Of a DNA stretch of 64,000 bases, positions 9,494 through 17,707 are shown in pieces; the first letter of the stretch is position 1, and each line of letters opens with the position of its first letter. Position numbers and translations under genes: made by a program. The stretch spans positions 1-64,000 of the forward strand of contig PKTB01000004.1 in NCBI GenBank assembly GCA_002869385.1, in the 5' to 3' direction. This DNA is from Marinilabiliales bacterium. GTDB lineage: Bacteria; Bacteroidota; Bacteroidia; Bacteroidales; ML635J-15. The notes below the pieces were generated by a model, which did not search any database, was not told where the DNA came from, and worked only from the letters and a program-made list of their open reading frames with translations.

Positions 9494-10249
9494 ATGAATA
9501 TCAGAACAAACATTATCATATTACTATCATTGATGATTTCAACAGCTAGTCTGGCGCAAATAAAAGACAGCACCATTAATATATGGCAATGTGAAATAAA
9601 CTATTCATATCAGTTCCCAGGTGGAGATATGGCTCAAAGGTTTGGAAATAATTCAACAATAGGTTTAGGTCTCAACTACAAATTTAAATCAAACTGGACA
9701 TTGGGTTTTGAAGTTAATTATCTTTTTGGTGGAAATATAAAAGACAGTAGTAATATTTTATCAAATCTTATGACTGAAACAGGTCAGATAATAAATGAAT
9801 ATGGAGAATATGGAACAATTCTTTTAACTGAGCGTGGCTTCTATGCAGGAGGTAAGGCAGGAAGAGTTTTTCCAGTTTTTGGACCTAACTCTAATTCAGG
9901 TATAGTCTTTAATGTTGGTGCTGGTTTATTGCAACATCACATTCATATTGAGAATAAGGATAACAATACTCCGCCGGTTCTTGATGACTATAAAAAAGGA
10001 TATGATCGTTTAACTAACGGATTATCTCTCAGAGAATTTGTCGGGTACCAATATCTTGACAATAAAAACATTCTCAATTTCTATATTGGCGTAGAATTTT
10101 ATCAGGCCTGGACAATGTGTCGAAGAGACTTCAACTTTGACACAATGGAATATGACGATACTGAAAGACATGACTATCTTTTTTGAATCAGAGCCGGTTG
10201 GATTCTTCCATTGTATAGAAAAAGTCCTAACGAATATTATTACTATTAA
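9494..10249 (+). pseudogene. Outer-membrane beta-barrel protein of unknown function, with an in-frame stop near the C-terminus
   Basis: The frame begins with a signal peptide (residues 1-21, ...STASLAQ) and continues with alternating aromatic and polar strands typical of an outer-membrane barrel. A TGA at 10184-10186 (codon 231) interrupts it. The next codons read IRAGWILPLYRKSPNEYYYY and then TAA at 10247. Barrel proteins of this kind, often seen beside waaA in Bacteroidota, end with FGIRAGW.LP.Y, so the lost residue is almost surely Gly (GGA to TGA). The stop removes the last strands, which carry the membrane-insertion signal, so a truncated product would probably not assemble. It lies 9 bp upstream of waaA. 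The biochemical role is unknown. Confidence 0.78.
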
Positions 10250-10258
10250 TAAAATAGC

Positions 10259-11506
10259 ATGTTGCTAATTTATACCATAGCTACAAGATTATACTTTTTT
10301 GCTATTCGTTTAGCATCTATATTCAATGTTAAGGCTTCTCAAATAATCAAAGGCCAAAAGAACTGGAGGCAAGAACTCAGTTCAAAAATAAAACCTGACT
10401 CAAAATATATCTGGATTCATTGTGCATCTTTAGGAGAGTTTGAACAAGGACGTCCTTTGATTGAAAAACTAAAAAAAGATCCACTAACAAAAGATTTTAA
10501 AATAGTTCTAAGTTTTTTTAGCCCTAGTGGTTATGAAATTAGAAAAAACTATTCATTTGCAGATGTTGTTTGCTATCTGCCATTTGACAAATCAAAAAAC
10601 GCAAAAGATTTTTTAAACATTATAAATCCTGAATTTGCAGTCTTTGTGAAATATGAATTTTGGTATTTCTACCTTCAGGAGTTTAAAAAGCAAAATATTC
10701 CAGCATATAGTATTTCTGCAATTTTCCGAGAAACCCAGATTTTCTTCAAGCCATACGGAAAATTTTATTTAAGTGCTCTCAAATCCTTTAAACACATATT
10801 TGTCCAGGATGAAAACTCAGGCAAAATATTGTTAAAAAAGAATATCACCAATTTTGACATTTGTGGAGATACAAGAACCGACAGAGTAATACAAATTGCA
10901 AAAGAAAATTATCAAAACAATATATTTGATGAATTCTCAAAGGGAAAAAACACATTAGTTTGTGGCAGTACTTGGCCCGAAGATGAAGCTATCATTGCAG
11001 AACTTATTAATAAATCAAATGATGATTACAGGTTTATTATCGCCCCACACGAGTTAGACGAAAAACATCTTGAAAATATCGAAAAAGCAATAAGTTGTGG
11101 CATTATAAGATATTCAAAAATCAAGGAAGTTCTCCCTAAAGATGTTAAAGTAATTATCATTGACTCAATAGGTTTGCTATCTAAACTCTATCGATATGGT
11201 AAGTTTTCATATGTTGGTGGTGGATTTGGGACGGGGATTCATAATATTCTTGAAGCTGTAGTATATAAAATTCCCGTTGTTTTTGGCCCGAATTACAAAA
11301 AATTCAAGGAAGCTTGCGATCTTGTCAATTTAGGTGTTGCTTTTAGTATAAATTCGCAGTTTGAATTGGAAAATATAATATTTAATACACTTTGTGACCC
11401 AAAAAAAGCTGTTGAAATTGATAATTTGGCAAAAGCTTATATTTCGCAATCTTCTGGCTCTACGCAATTAATATTTGATAAATTGCATTATATCGGTCAA
11501 TTTTAG
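10259..11506 (+). CDS. waaA: 3-deoxy-D-manno-octulosonic acid (Kdo) transferase
   Basis: WaaA (KdtA) attaches Kdo to lipid IVA in LPS inner-core synthesis at the inner membrane. The 415-residue protein has the expected length, an N-terminal membrane anchor (residues 1 to about 25), the acceptor-side motif IHCASLGEFEQGRP near residue 57, YEFWYFYL, FVQDENS, CGSTWPEDE and the C-terminal donor-binding stretch YVGGGFGTGIHNILEA followed by FGPNY. It follows the barrel protein closely and may be co-transcribed. The gene is intact. Together with gmhA (47.4 kb) it shows that the cell makes a Kdo-containing core. Confidence 0.93.
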   Translation: MLLIYTIATRLYFFAIRLASIFNVKASQIIKGQKNWRQELSSKIKPDSKYIWIHCASLGEFEQGRPLIEKLKKDPLTKDFKIVLSFFSPSGYEIRKNYSFADVVCYLPFDKSKNAKDFLNIINPEFAVFVKYEFWYFYLQEFKKQNIPAYSISAIFRETQIFFKPYGKFYLSALKSFKHIFVQDENSGKILLKKNITNFDICGDTRTDRVIQIAKENYQNNIFDEFSKGKNTLVCGSTWPEDEAIIAELINKSNDDYRFIIAPHELDEKHLENIEKAISCGIIRYSKIKEVLPKDVKVIIIDSIGLLSKLYRYGKFSYVGGGFGTGIHNILEAVVYKIPVVFGPNYKKFKEACDLVNLGVAFSINSQFELENIIFNTLCDPKKAVEIDNLAKAYISQSSGSTQLIFDKLHYIGQF

Positions 11507-11607
11507 CAATTTCAACATTGACTAAATATTAAATAATTGTTAATTACTTTTAATTAAGCCCACTTCAACTAAAGAGACACATCTCACTGTATATCAGCCA
11601 CATGCCG

Positions 11608-11733
11608 TCACCAAACAGCTCTTTTTGAATAATTGAACAACATATTGTTAAAAAAATCACTTGCATTATCCGAAATGCTTAAAATATCAATGTCTTCAGC
11701 GGTTAATATTTTTTTTCCTAAAAACACTTGCAT
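11608..11733 (-). CDS. Possible small ORF (41 residues), uncertain
   Basis: A minus-strand ATG at 11733 opens a 41-residue frame with a protein-like composition (begins MQVFLGKKILTAEDIDIL) ending in TGA. No homology is recognised and no ribosome-binding signal is evident. It may be a remnant of a decayed gene or chance. Confidence 0.2.
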   Translation of the reverse strand: MQVFLGKKILTAEDIDILSISDNASDFFNNMLFNYSKRAVW

Positions 11734-11848
11734 TTGTTTAAGTACCTGATTTTGGGCTTATTACAAAATTTATCATTTTATGCTCTCTAGAGTGTTAATA
11801 ACCTCTTCTTTTTTTTTGCTCAAAATGATATAATTTTATGATGCGAAA

Positions 11849-11877
11849 TTTGTTCTAATATAGAGAATATATTTTTG
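11849..11877 (+). promoter_or_regulatory. Bacteroidota-type promoter for the ribonucleotide reductase
   Basis: TTTG at 11849-11852 and TATTTTTG at 11870-11877 match the -33 (TTTG) and -7 (TAnnTTTG) elements with a 17-bp gap. The start codon is at 11944, giving a leader of about 60 nt. Confidence 0.55.
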
Positions 11878-11943
11878 CCGCGGGGAAAGACATATTAGAA
11901 TTAAGAAAAAAATATTTAACAGACATACAAACAAAGTACAACT

Positions 11944-14526
11944 ATGTATTTTAATGAAAATATGAAGGAACAAGAAATTAAAACAGACGTTAAGAAAAAG
12001 ACTTTTACCGACACAGAAGCAATGCGTGCGAGTGAGGAGTATTTTAAGGGAGATAAGCTAGCTGCAAGAGTTTGGATTAACAAATATGCATTAAAAGATT
12101 CAGACGGGAATCTTTATGAACTTACTCCTGACGATATGCATAAACGCTTGACAAGAGAAATTCACAGAATTGAGAACAAATATGAAAATCCAATGTCTGA
12201 GGAGCTGATATATAGCTTACTTAAAGATTTTAAATATATTGTTCCTCAAGGAGGCCCAATGTCTGGGATTGGTAATGATATGCAAATTGTTTCACTTTCA
12301 AATTGTTTTGTAATTGGTCACACTAATACTACTACAGACTCCTATGGTGGTATTTTAAAAATTGACCAAGAACAAGTACAATTAATGAAACGTCGTGGTG
12401 GTGTTGGTCACGATCTTTCACACCTTCGTCCTAAAGGATCTCCGGTTAAAAATTCAGCTCTTACGTCTACCGGGATTGTTCCTTTTATGGAGAGATACTC
12501 AAACACTACTCGTGAAGTTGCTCAAGATGGTCGTAGAGGTGCTCTAATGTTAAGTGTGTCCATTAAACATCCTGATAGCGAAGAATTTATTGACGCTAAA
12601 CTAACCCAAGGTAAGGTTACAGGAGCAAATGTTTCTGTTAAAATTACTGATGACTTTATGAATTCTTTGGTAAATGATGAAAAGTTCGTTCAACAATATC
12701 CTATTGATGAGAGATCTCCAAAATTTATCAGAGAAACAGACCCTAAAAAGATTTGGAAAAAGATTATCCATAATGCATGGAAATCTGCAGAACCGGGAAT
12801 TCTTTTCTGGGATACAATTATTAATGAATCTGTTGCAGACTGCTATGATGATTTAGGTTATAAAACTGTTTCTACTAATCCATGTGGTGAGATTCCACTG
12901 TGTCCTTATGATTCTTGTCGTCTATTGGCAATCAATTTATATTCATATGTAGAAAGTCCATTTACAAAAGATGCTAAATTCAACTTTGATAAATTCAAAG
13001 AACATGTTGGGTACGCTCAAAAAATAATGGATGATATTATTGATCTGGAATTGGAAAAAATTGATGGCATATTAGCAAAAATCAATTCCGATCCTGAAGA
13101 TATTGAAATAAAGAGAGTTGAAAGAAAACTTTGGGAAAACATTAAGAAAAAAGCTCAGGAAGGAAGAAGAACCGGTGTTGGTATTACTGCTGAAGGTGAT
13201 ATGCTTGCAGCACTTGGTCTTACTTACGGCTCTGAAGATGCTATTGATTTTGCAACTGAAGTGCATAAAACTATTGCAATTGAAGCATATCGTTCATCAG
13301 TAAATATGGCAAAAGAACGTGGTTTCTTCTCAATCTATGATGCACAAAGAGAAAGAAACAATCCGTTTATCAATAGAATCAAAGCTTCAGATCCTGAATT
13401 AGTAGAAGATATGGAAAAATGGGGAAGAAGAAACATTTCTCTTCTTACTATTGCTCCAACAGGAACAACAAGCTTAATGACTCAAACGACTTCCGGTATC
13501 GAGCCAGTTTTCCGTCCGTTTTATACACGTAGAAGAAAAGTTAATCCTAACGATCCTGAATCAAGAGTTGACTTTACTGACGAACAAGGCGATAATTGGG
13601 AAGAATACAAAGTATTCCATCACAATTTTATGACTTGGCTTAATGTTAACAAATATGATGTTGAGGAAGTTAAAAACATGTCAGATGAAGATTTAAATAA
13701 AATAGTTGAAAAATCTCCTTATCACAAAGCAACAGCTGCTGACATTGATTATATTTCCAAAGTCAAAATGCAAGGCTCAATTCAGAAATGGGTTGACCAT
13801 AGCATTAGTGTTACTATAAACATGCCTGAAAACGTTTCAGAAGAAACTGTTGGCGATTGCTATCTTGAAGCTTGTAGATCAGGATGTAAAGGTATTACAG
13901 TATATCGTGAAGGATCTCGTGATGGTGTTCTTGTTTCTAATGATAAGAAAGATAAAAAACAAAGCAGAGAATTTGAAATAAAACGTCCTAAAGTTCTTTA
14001 AGCTGATATCGTAAGATTTCAGAATAATAAAGAAAAATGGATTGCATTTATCGGTTTGATGGATGGTTCTCCTTATGAAATCTTTACTGGTAGAGTTGAA
14101 GAAGATGTTCTTAATGTGCCTACTGCTATCAGTCATGGTCAGATTATAAAAATGCGTTTCGAAGACGGAACCTCAAGATATGATTTCCAATACCAGAACA
14201 AATATGGTTATATGACAACATTTGAAGGTTTGTCGCACATATTTGATAAAACATATTGGAATTATGCAAAACTAATCTCCGGAGTGCTTAGACACGGCAT
14301 GTCAATTGAAAAAGCTGTTGATTTGGTTTCTTCACTTGAACTTGACAGTGACAGCATCAACACATGGAAAAATGGTGTTGAAAGAGCACTCAGAAGATAT
14401 ATCCCTAATGGAACAAAAGCATCTAAAAAAGGTGATAAATGCCCGAGCTGTGGTATGGATGACACCCTTGTGTATCAGGATGGTTGCGTAATTTGTTCTG
14501 ACTGCGTATATTCAAAATGTGGCTAA
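11944..14526 (+). pseudogene. nrdJ: Adenosylcobalamin-dependent (class II) ribonucleoside-diphosphate reductase, with an in-frame stop
   Basis: The product reduces ribonucleotides to deoxyribonucleotides using coenzyme B12. The 860-codon frame holds the class II hallmarks: LSNCFVIG with the active-site Cys, MKRRGGVGHDLSHLRPKGSPV, STNPCGEIPL and LTIAPTGTTSLMTQTTSGIEP. A C-terminal zinc-ribbon-like Cys motif (CPSCGMDD...CVICSDCVYSKCG) has the shuttle cysteines. A TAA at 13999-14001 (codon 686) splits the frame exactly inside KRPKVL-ADIVRFQNNKEKWIAF, where the family has Glu (KVLEAD), so GAA to TAA is the likely change. Truncation would remove about 175 residues including the redox-active tail. 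Only a class II enzyme is seen here; whether another reductase exists elsewhere is unknown. Confidence 0.9.
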
Positions 14527-14558
14527 AAAGTAAATGAGCTGTCCCCCAGCTCACTTTT
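14527..14558 (+). repeat. Hairpin after nrdJ
   Basis: The segments tgagctg and cagctca pair around a tcccc loop just after the nrdJ stop. It is followed by a short T-rich stretch, so it may be a first weak terminator. Confidence 0.45.
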
Positions 14559-14583
14559 CTACATCCCTTATATGTCTTAGTAA

Positions 14584-14620
14584 GCAAAAAAAGACTGTTC
14601 CACAAACAGTCTTTTTTCTT
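14584..14620 (+). terminator. Strong rho-independent terminator after nrdJ
   Basis: AAAAAAAGACTGT pairs with ACAGTCTTTTTT around a short loop, followed by further T. With A-runs on the other side, it could also act on transcripts from the opposite strand. Confidence 0.8.
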
Positions 14621-14622
14621 TT

Positions 14623-14665
14623 ATGCAAACCATCCATTCGAAAAAATCGAATGGATGGTTTGCAT
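14623..14665. repeat. Perfect 19-bp inverted repeat with a 5-nt A loop
   Basis: Positions 14623-14641 and 14647-14665 are exact reverse complements (ATGCAAACCATCCATTCGA) separated by aaaaa. It sits between the terminator and a second, unrelated palindrome. There is no T-run, so it is not an ordinary terminator. Confidence 0.9.
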
Positions 14666-14670
14666 TTAAT

Positions 14671-14774
14671 ATTGAAATTTGTTTATATGTGCATTATGTA
14701 GGTAGGATTCATGGTTCCTGAGGCTCTCGAAGGATGAATCCTACCTACATATTTAAGCACATCAAAATTTCAAT
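14671..14774. repeat. Nested palindromic element overlapping the 3' end of the DnaQ/GIY-YIG gene
   Basis: An outer 10-bp arm (ATTGAAATTT at 14671-14680 with AAATTTCAAT at 14765-14774), a GTGC/GCAC pair (14690, 14757) and an exact 17-bp arm (ATGTAGGTAGGATTCAT at 14696-14712 with 14734-14750) are nested around a 21-nt centre. The right arm contains the last codons of the exonuclease gene. The symmetry over about 104 bp suggests a small non-autonomous element or an extensive RNA hairpin. Confidence 0.75.
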
Positions 14775-16135
14775 AATTTATAACATCTCTTTGTTTTAAG
14801 GTAAGTGCGGATAATCTGACGCACATCCTTATTCTCCGGGAAAGGAGAAATTGCATCAAGCATGTCATCATAATTCAGATCAGTAATCTCATCAACACTA
14901 CCATAACCATAATATTTACTGTCTTTAATAGCTACAAGCCATTGCTTATCATCATCACTATCCTGGGGCAAGATAAAGACATTAGTAAGATTAAGGGATA
15001 TCTCGGAAATAAATTCTTTTGCCCTTTTATTATATGATTCAGCAGACTCAACACTTATACAAGCGCCATGGCACTCTCCTAAACCATAATAAAAACAGGC
15101 TCCTGCACTTTGATATAAACCACAGAGCTTCTGACACAATTCATATTTCTCGCAATATGATGCCAAAGTCTCAGTTGCTGCTGACTTAGATGAATATACA
15201 CTTAAGCACTTATCTTCACATTTGTCAATATGCTCTATATGAAAACAAATATATCCATTACTATCCTCGTAAGAGTATATACCCCAATTATTGATTGTTC
15301 GTCGTTGTGCTTTATTAAATACAGGTTTATGCTGCTTTATCTCATGAGATTCTTTTAATAAAGCAATTAATTCACTACCAGTAAGTTCAAAATCAACATC
15401 AGCAATTGCCGATCTCATATTTATTGCTTTGGTTGTCTTTTCATTACGAAGGTGAGTTAAAACTCTTGAGTGTATATTTTTACTTTTACCAATATATATT
15501 AGTTCTTTTTCAGAATTATAAAAATAATAGACCCCACATTGTTCGGGTAAGTTCTTAACTTTGGCTATATTAAGATCGGAATTAAGCCCGTTTATAGAAA
15601 ACCCGTTAATATTCACTCCTTTGTTCTCTTCAATATCTTTTTTGTAAATCATATTGAAGATTTCTGCTGTTGCCCTCGCATCAGCGTATGCCCTGTGGGC
15701 ATTTTCAAGACTCACGTTCAGGCTTTTGCATAAATTCCCAAGACTATATGATTTAAATCCCGGGAAAATCTTCCGGCTCAATTTTAATGTGCACAGAGTA
15801 TTAAGCCTGAATTTATACACAAGGTTAGCAAATTCTTGCTTAACAAAACTATAATCAAAATTTACATTATGAGCTACGAAAATTGTATCTTTAGTAATTT
15901 CAACGATTTTTGCTGCTACCTCATAAAATTTAGGTGCATCTTCAAGCATTTCGTTGGTTATTCCTGTCAAACCGGTAATAAATGGAGTAACGCGCTTTTC
16001 AGGATTAATTAGTGTGTCAAAACTATCTACAATTCTTTCTCCATCAGTAAGATAGATGGCTATTTCGGTAATTTTCTCCTTCTTGGCATACCCACCTGTA
16101 GTTTCAATATCTATTACCGAAAAAAGTTGTTTCAT
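14762..16135 (-). CDS. DnaQ-like 3'-5' exonuclease fused to a GIY-YIG nuclease domain
   Basis: A 457-residue two-domain nuclease. Residues 5 to about 165 form a DEDDh exonuclease: VIDIETTGG (exo I), AHNVNFDYSFV (exo II) and HRAYADARAT (exo III). Residues about 195-280 form a GIY-YIG domain (GVYYFYNSEKELIYIGKSKNIHSRVLTH), as in UvrC and Cho. A C-terminal region with several Cys (CEDKC..., CEKYELCQKLCGLY) follows. Fusions of a polymerase-epsilon-like exonuclease with a UvrC N-terminal domain are widespread in Bacteroidota and are presumed to act in DNA repair. It is 2 bp from the small zinc-ribbon membrane protein upstream. The gene is intact and ends in TGA inside the palindromic element. Confidence 0.88.
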   Translation of the reverse strand: MKQLFSVIDIETTGGYAKKEKITEIAIYLTDGERIVDSFDTLINPEKRVTPFITGLTGITNEMLEDAPKFYEVAAKIVEITKDTIFVAHNVNFDYSFVKQEFANLVYKFRLNTLCTLKLSRKIFPGFKSYSLGNLCKSLNVSLENAHRAYADARATAEIFNMIYKKDIEENKGVNINGFSINGLNSDLNIAKVKNLPEQCGVYYFYNSEKELIYIGKSKNIHSRVLTHLRNEKTTKAINMRSAIADVDFELTGSELIALLKESHEIKQHKPVFNKAQRRTINNWGIYSYEDSNGYICFHIEHIDKCEDKCLSVYSSKSAATETLASYCEKYELCQKLCGLYQSAGACFYYGLGECHGACISVESAESYNKRAKEFISEISLNLTNVFILPQDSDDDKQWLVAIKDSKYYGYGSVDEITDLNYDDMLDAISPFPENKDVRQIIRTYLKTKRCYKLLKF

Positions 16136-16137
16136 AC

Positions 16138-16461
16138 CTAATTGCGACGCTTCTTTCTACTGGGTTTAACCAATTCAACTTTCATAAATGGGGGTTTTCG
16201 CATATAAACTGCAATAATAGCTCCTGCTAATCCTCCTGCGAACCCACCTGTAATTCCAGGCCATCCCATAGTTTGCAATATGTAGTTTATTATAATAAGT
16301 ACAACAAAAATCCCAGCAGTAAGCAAACTAATCTTTCCCCAATTATAGCTTACCTTAACCTCCGAATTACAATAAACACAATATCTATTGGGCAAACCTT
16401 TACGTTTAGAAAAGATTCTTTTTAAGGCATTACCTTCTTTATTACAGTTTGGACATTTCAT
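16138..16461 (-). CDS. Small membrane protein with an N-terminal zinc-ribbon-like motif
   Basis: A 107-residue protein. Two Cys pairs (CPNCN at residues 3-7 and CVYCN at residues 28-32) suggest a zinc ribbon. Two hydrophobic segments follow (about 47-65 and 70-88, the second Gly/Ala-rich), and the tail is basic (KPSRKKRRN). Function is unknown. It lies 2 bp upstream of the DnaQ/GIY-YIG gene on the same strand, so the two are probably co-transcribed. Confidence 0.75.
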   Translation of the reverse strand: MKCPNCNKEGNALKRIFSKRKGLPNRYCVYCNSEVKVSYNWGKISLLTAGIFVVLIIINYILQTMGWPGITGGFAGGLAGAIIAVYMRKPPFMKVELVKPSRKKRRN

Positions 16462-16630
16462 GATGCAAAAATAAGCAATTGATTAAATATTGACAAATTG
16501 CAAATGTCATAGAACACAAAGCATGTGGCATGGAGGCACAAGACATAGAATGCATTTGCTTTCTAATTATGGAACTTTGGCATTTTTAAAAGAAATTTGA
16601 GTATAAAAAGTAAAATTTCAGGATATTTTA

Positions 16631-16638
16631 TAAATTTG
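16631..16638 (+). promoter_or_regulatory. Candidate -7 box upstream of yebC
   Basis: TAAATTTG fits TAnnTTTG, 36 bp before the ATG at 16675. No well-spaced -33 element was found. Confidence 0.4.
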
Positions 16639-16674
16639 TATTCTTGATTAGATATTAACGTAAATTTAAATTTT

Positions 16675-17421
16675 ATGTCAGGACATAGTAAATGGTCAAC
16701 GATAAAAAGAAAAAAGGGTGCTGCAGATGCAAAACGCTCTAAGATTTTTTCAAAACTTTCAAAAGAAATTACGATAGCTGTTAAAGAAGGTGGTGGAACA
16801 GATCCTGATTACAATGCAAAATTAAGAATAGCTGTTCAGAATGCTAAGGGAGTTAATATGCCTAAAGATAATATCGAAAGAGCTATTAAAAAAGGTGATC
16901 AGGATGGTGCAAGTTTTATGGAACTCACCTTCGAAGGATACGGTGCTCACGGCATAGCAGTATTTGTTGAATGTCTATCAGACAATAATAACAGAACAGT
17001 TTCTGCAGTCAGAGCTGCGTTTAATAAATATAATGGTTCGCTTGGAACAAATGGTTCGTTAAGCTTTTTATTTGACAGAAAAGGCGTATTTGAAATTCCT
17101 CAATCAGATGAACTTGATCTTGAAGAATTAGAACTAGAAATTATTGATGCAGGGGCAGAAGATATTGAATCAGATGAAGAAACAATAACAATTACATGTG
17201 CTCTTGAAGATTTTGGAAATCTCAATAAAAAGCTTGAGGAGTTAAAAATAGAAGCATCGAGTGCTGAATTACAAAGAATTCCTAACGACACTAAGGAACT
17301 TCCTTTAGATCAGGCAAAATCTGTAATGAAACTTATTGATGCTCTTGAAGACGATGATGATGTTCAAAATGTTTTTCATAATTTAGAAATGACAGATGAA
17401 TTAGCTGCCGATATGGAATAA
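16675..17421 (+). CDS. yebC: YebC/PmpR family DNA-binding regulator
   Basis: A 248-residue protein starting with the family signature MSGHSKWSTIKRKKGAADAKRSKIF (the first residues are diagnostic), then MPKDNIERAIKK and FEGYGAHGIAVFVE. YebC proteins are cytosolic; some repress transcription (PmpR) and some act in translation of proline-rich stretches. The length is normal and the gene is intact. It is monocistronic, with its own terminator immediately downstream and tRNA-Glu following. Confidence 0.92.
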   Translation: MSGHSKWSTIKRKKGAADAKRSKIFSKLSKEITIAVKEGGGTDPDYNAKLRIAVQNAKGVNMPKDNIERAIKKGDQDGASFMELTFEGYGAHGIAVFVECLSDNNNRTVSAVRAAFNKYNGSLGTNGSLSFLFDRKGVFEIPQSDELDLEELELEIIDAGAEDIESDEETITITCALEDFGNLNKKLEELKIEASSAELQRIPNDTKELPLDQAKSVMKLIDALEDDDDVQNVFHNLEMTDELAADME

Positions 17422-17437
17422 ATTAGATAAAAATCCT

Positions 17438-17475
17438 AAAAAAGTGAGCGTTTTTTAATATTCGCTCATTTTTTT
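17438..17475 (+). terminator. Terminator of yebC
   Basis: aaaaaagtgagcg pairs with cgctcatttttt, followed by T, about 16 bp after the stop codon. Confidence 0.8.
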
Positions 17476-17553
17476 GCAAAATCAGAAAAAAATATTTGGA
17501 AGAATAAAAATTATTTCATTTATTTGCAGTCCCAAAATACGGGAAACCTAAAC

Positions 17554-17625
17554 GGTCCGTTCGTCTAGGGGTTAGGACGCCAGGTTTTCATCCTGGTAAC
17601 AGGGGTTCGATTCCCCTACGGACTG
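17554..17625 (+). tRNA. tRNA-Glu (anticodon TTC)
   Basis: A 72-nt cloverleaf: acceptor GGTCCGT with ACGGACT, D-stem GTCT/GGAC, anticodon stem CCAGG/CCTGG with loop TTTTCAT (anticodon TTC at 17587-17589), and T-arm GGGG TTCGATT CCCC. CCA is not encoded. It reads GAA and GAG codons. The anticodon is the normal one, not one complementary to TAA, so this tRNA does not explain the TAA codons found at Glu positions. Confidence 0.96.
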
Positions 17626-17628
17626 CAA

Positions 17629-17657
17629 AGCTCGACAAATTCTGTCGGGCTTTTTTT
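17629..17657 (+). terminator. Terminator after tRNA-Glu
   Basis: agctcgac pairs with gtcgggct around a 7-nt loop, followed by seven T. Confidence 0.8.
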
Positions 17658-17707
17658 ATAAATTTCTAATATTTCCCTATCTTTACATTAAATCAAAACC
17701 ATTAACC

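Larger units (their letters stand above)
11507..11943. other. Intergenic region upstream of the ribonucleotide reductase, 437 bp
   Basis: The region contains the nrdJ promoter near 11849-11877. Before that, on the minus strand, a short open frame (11608-11733) lies in otherwise AT-rich sequence. I looked for a cobalamin riboswitch, which would fit a B12-dependent reductase, but saw no convincing B12-box or fold. Confidence 0.5.

Noticed and set aside
11507..11943. Cobalamin riboswitch upstream of nrdJ
   Set aside because: Only a weak resemblance to a B12-box (agccacatgccgtcac) was seen and no supporting fold.
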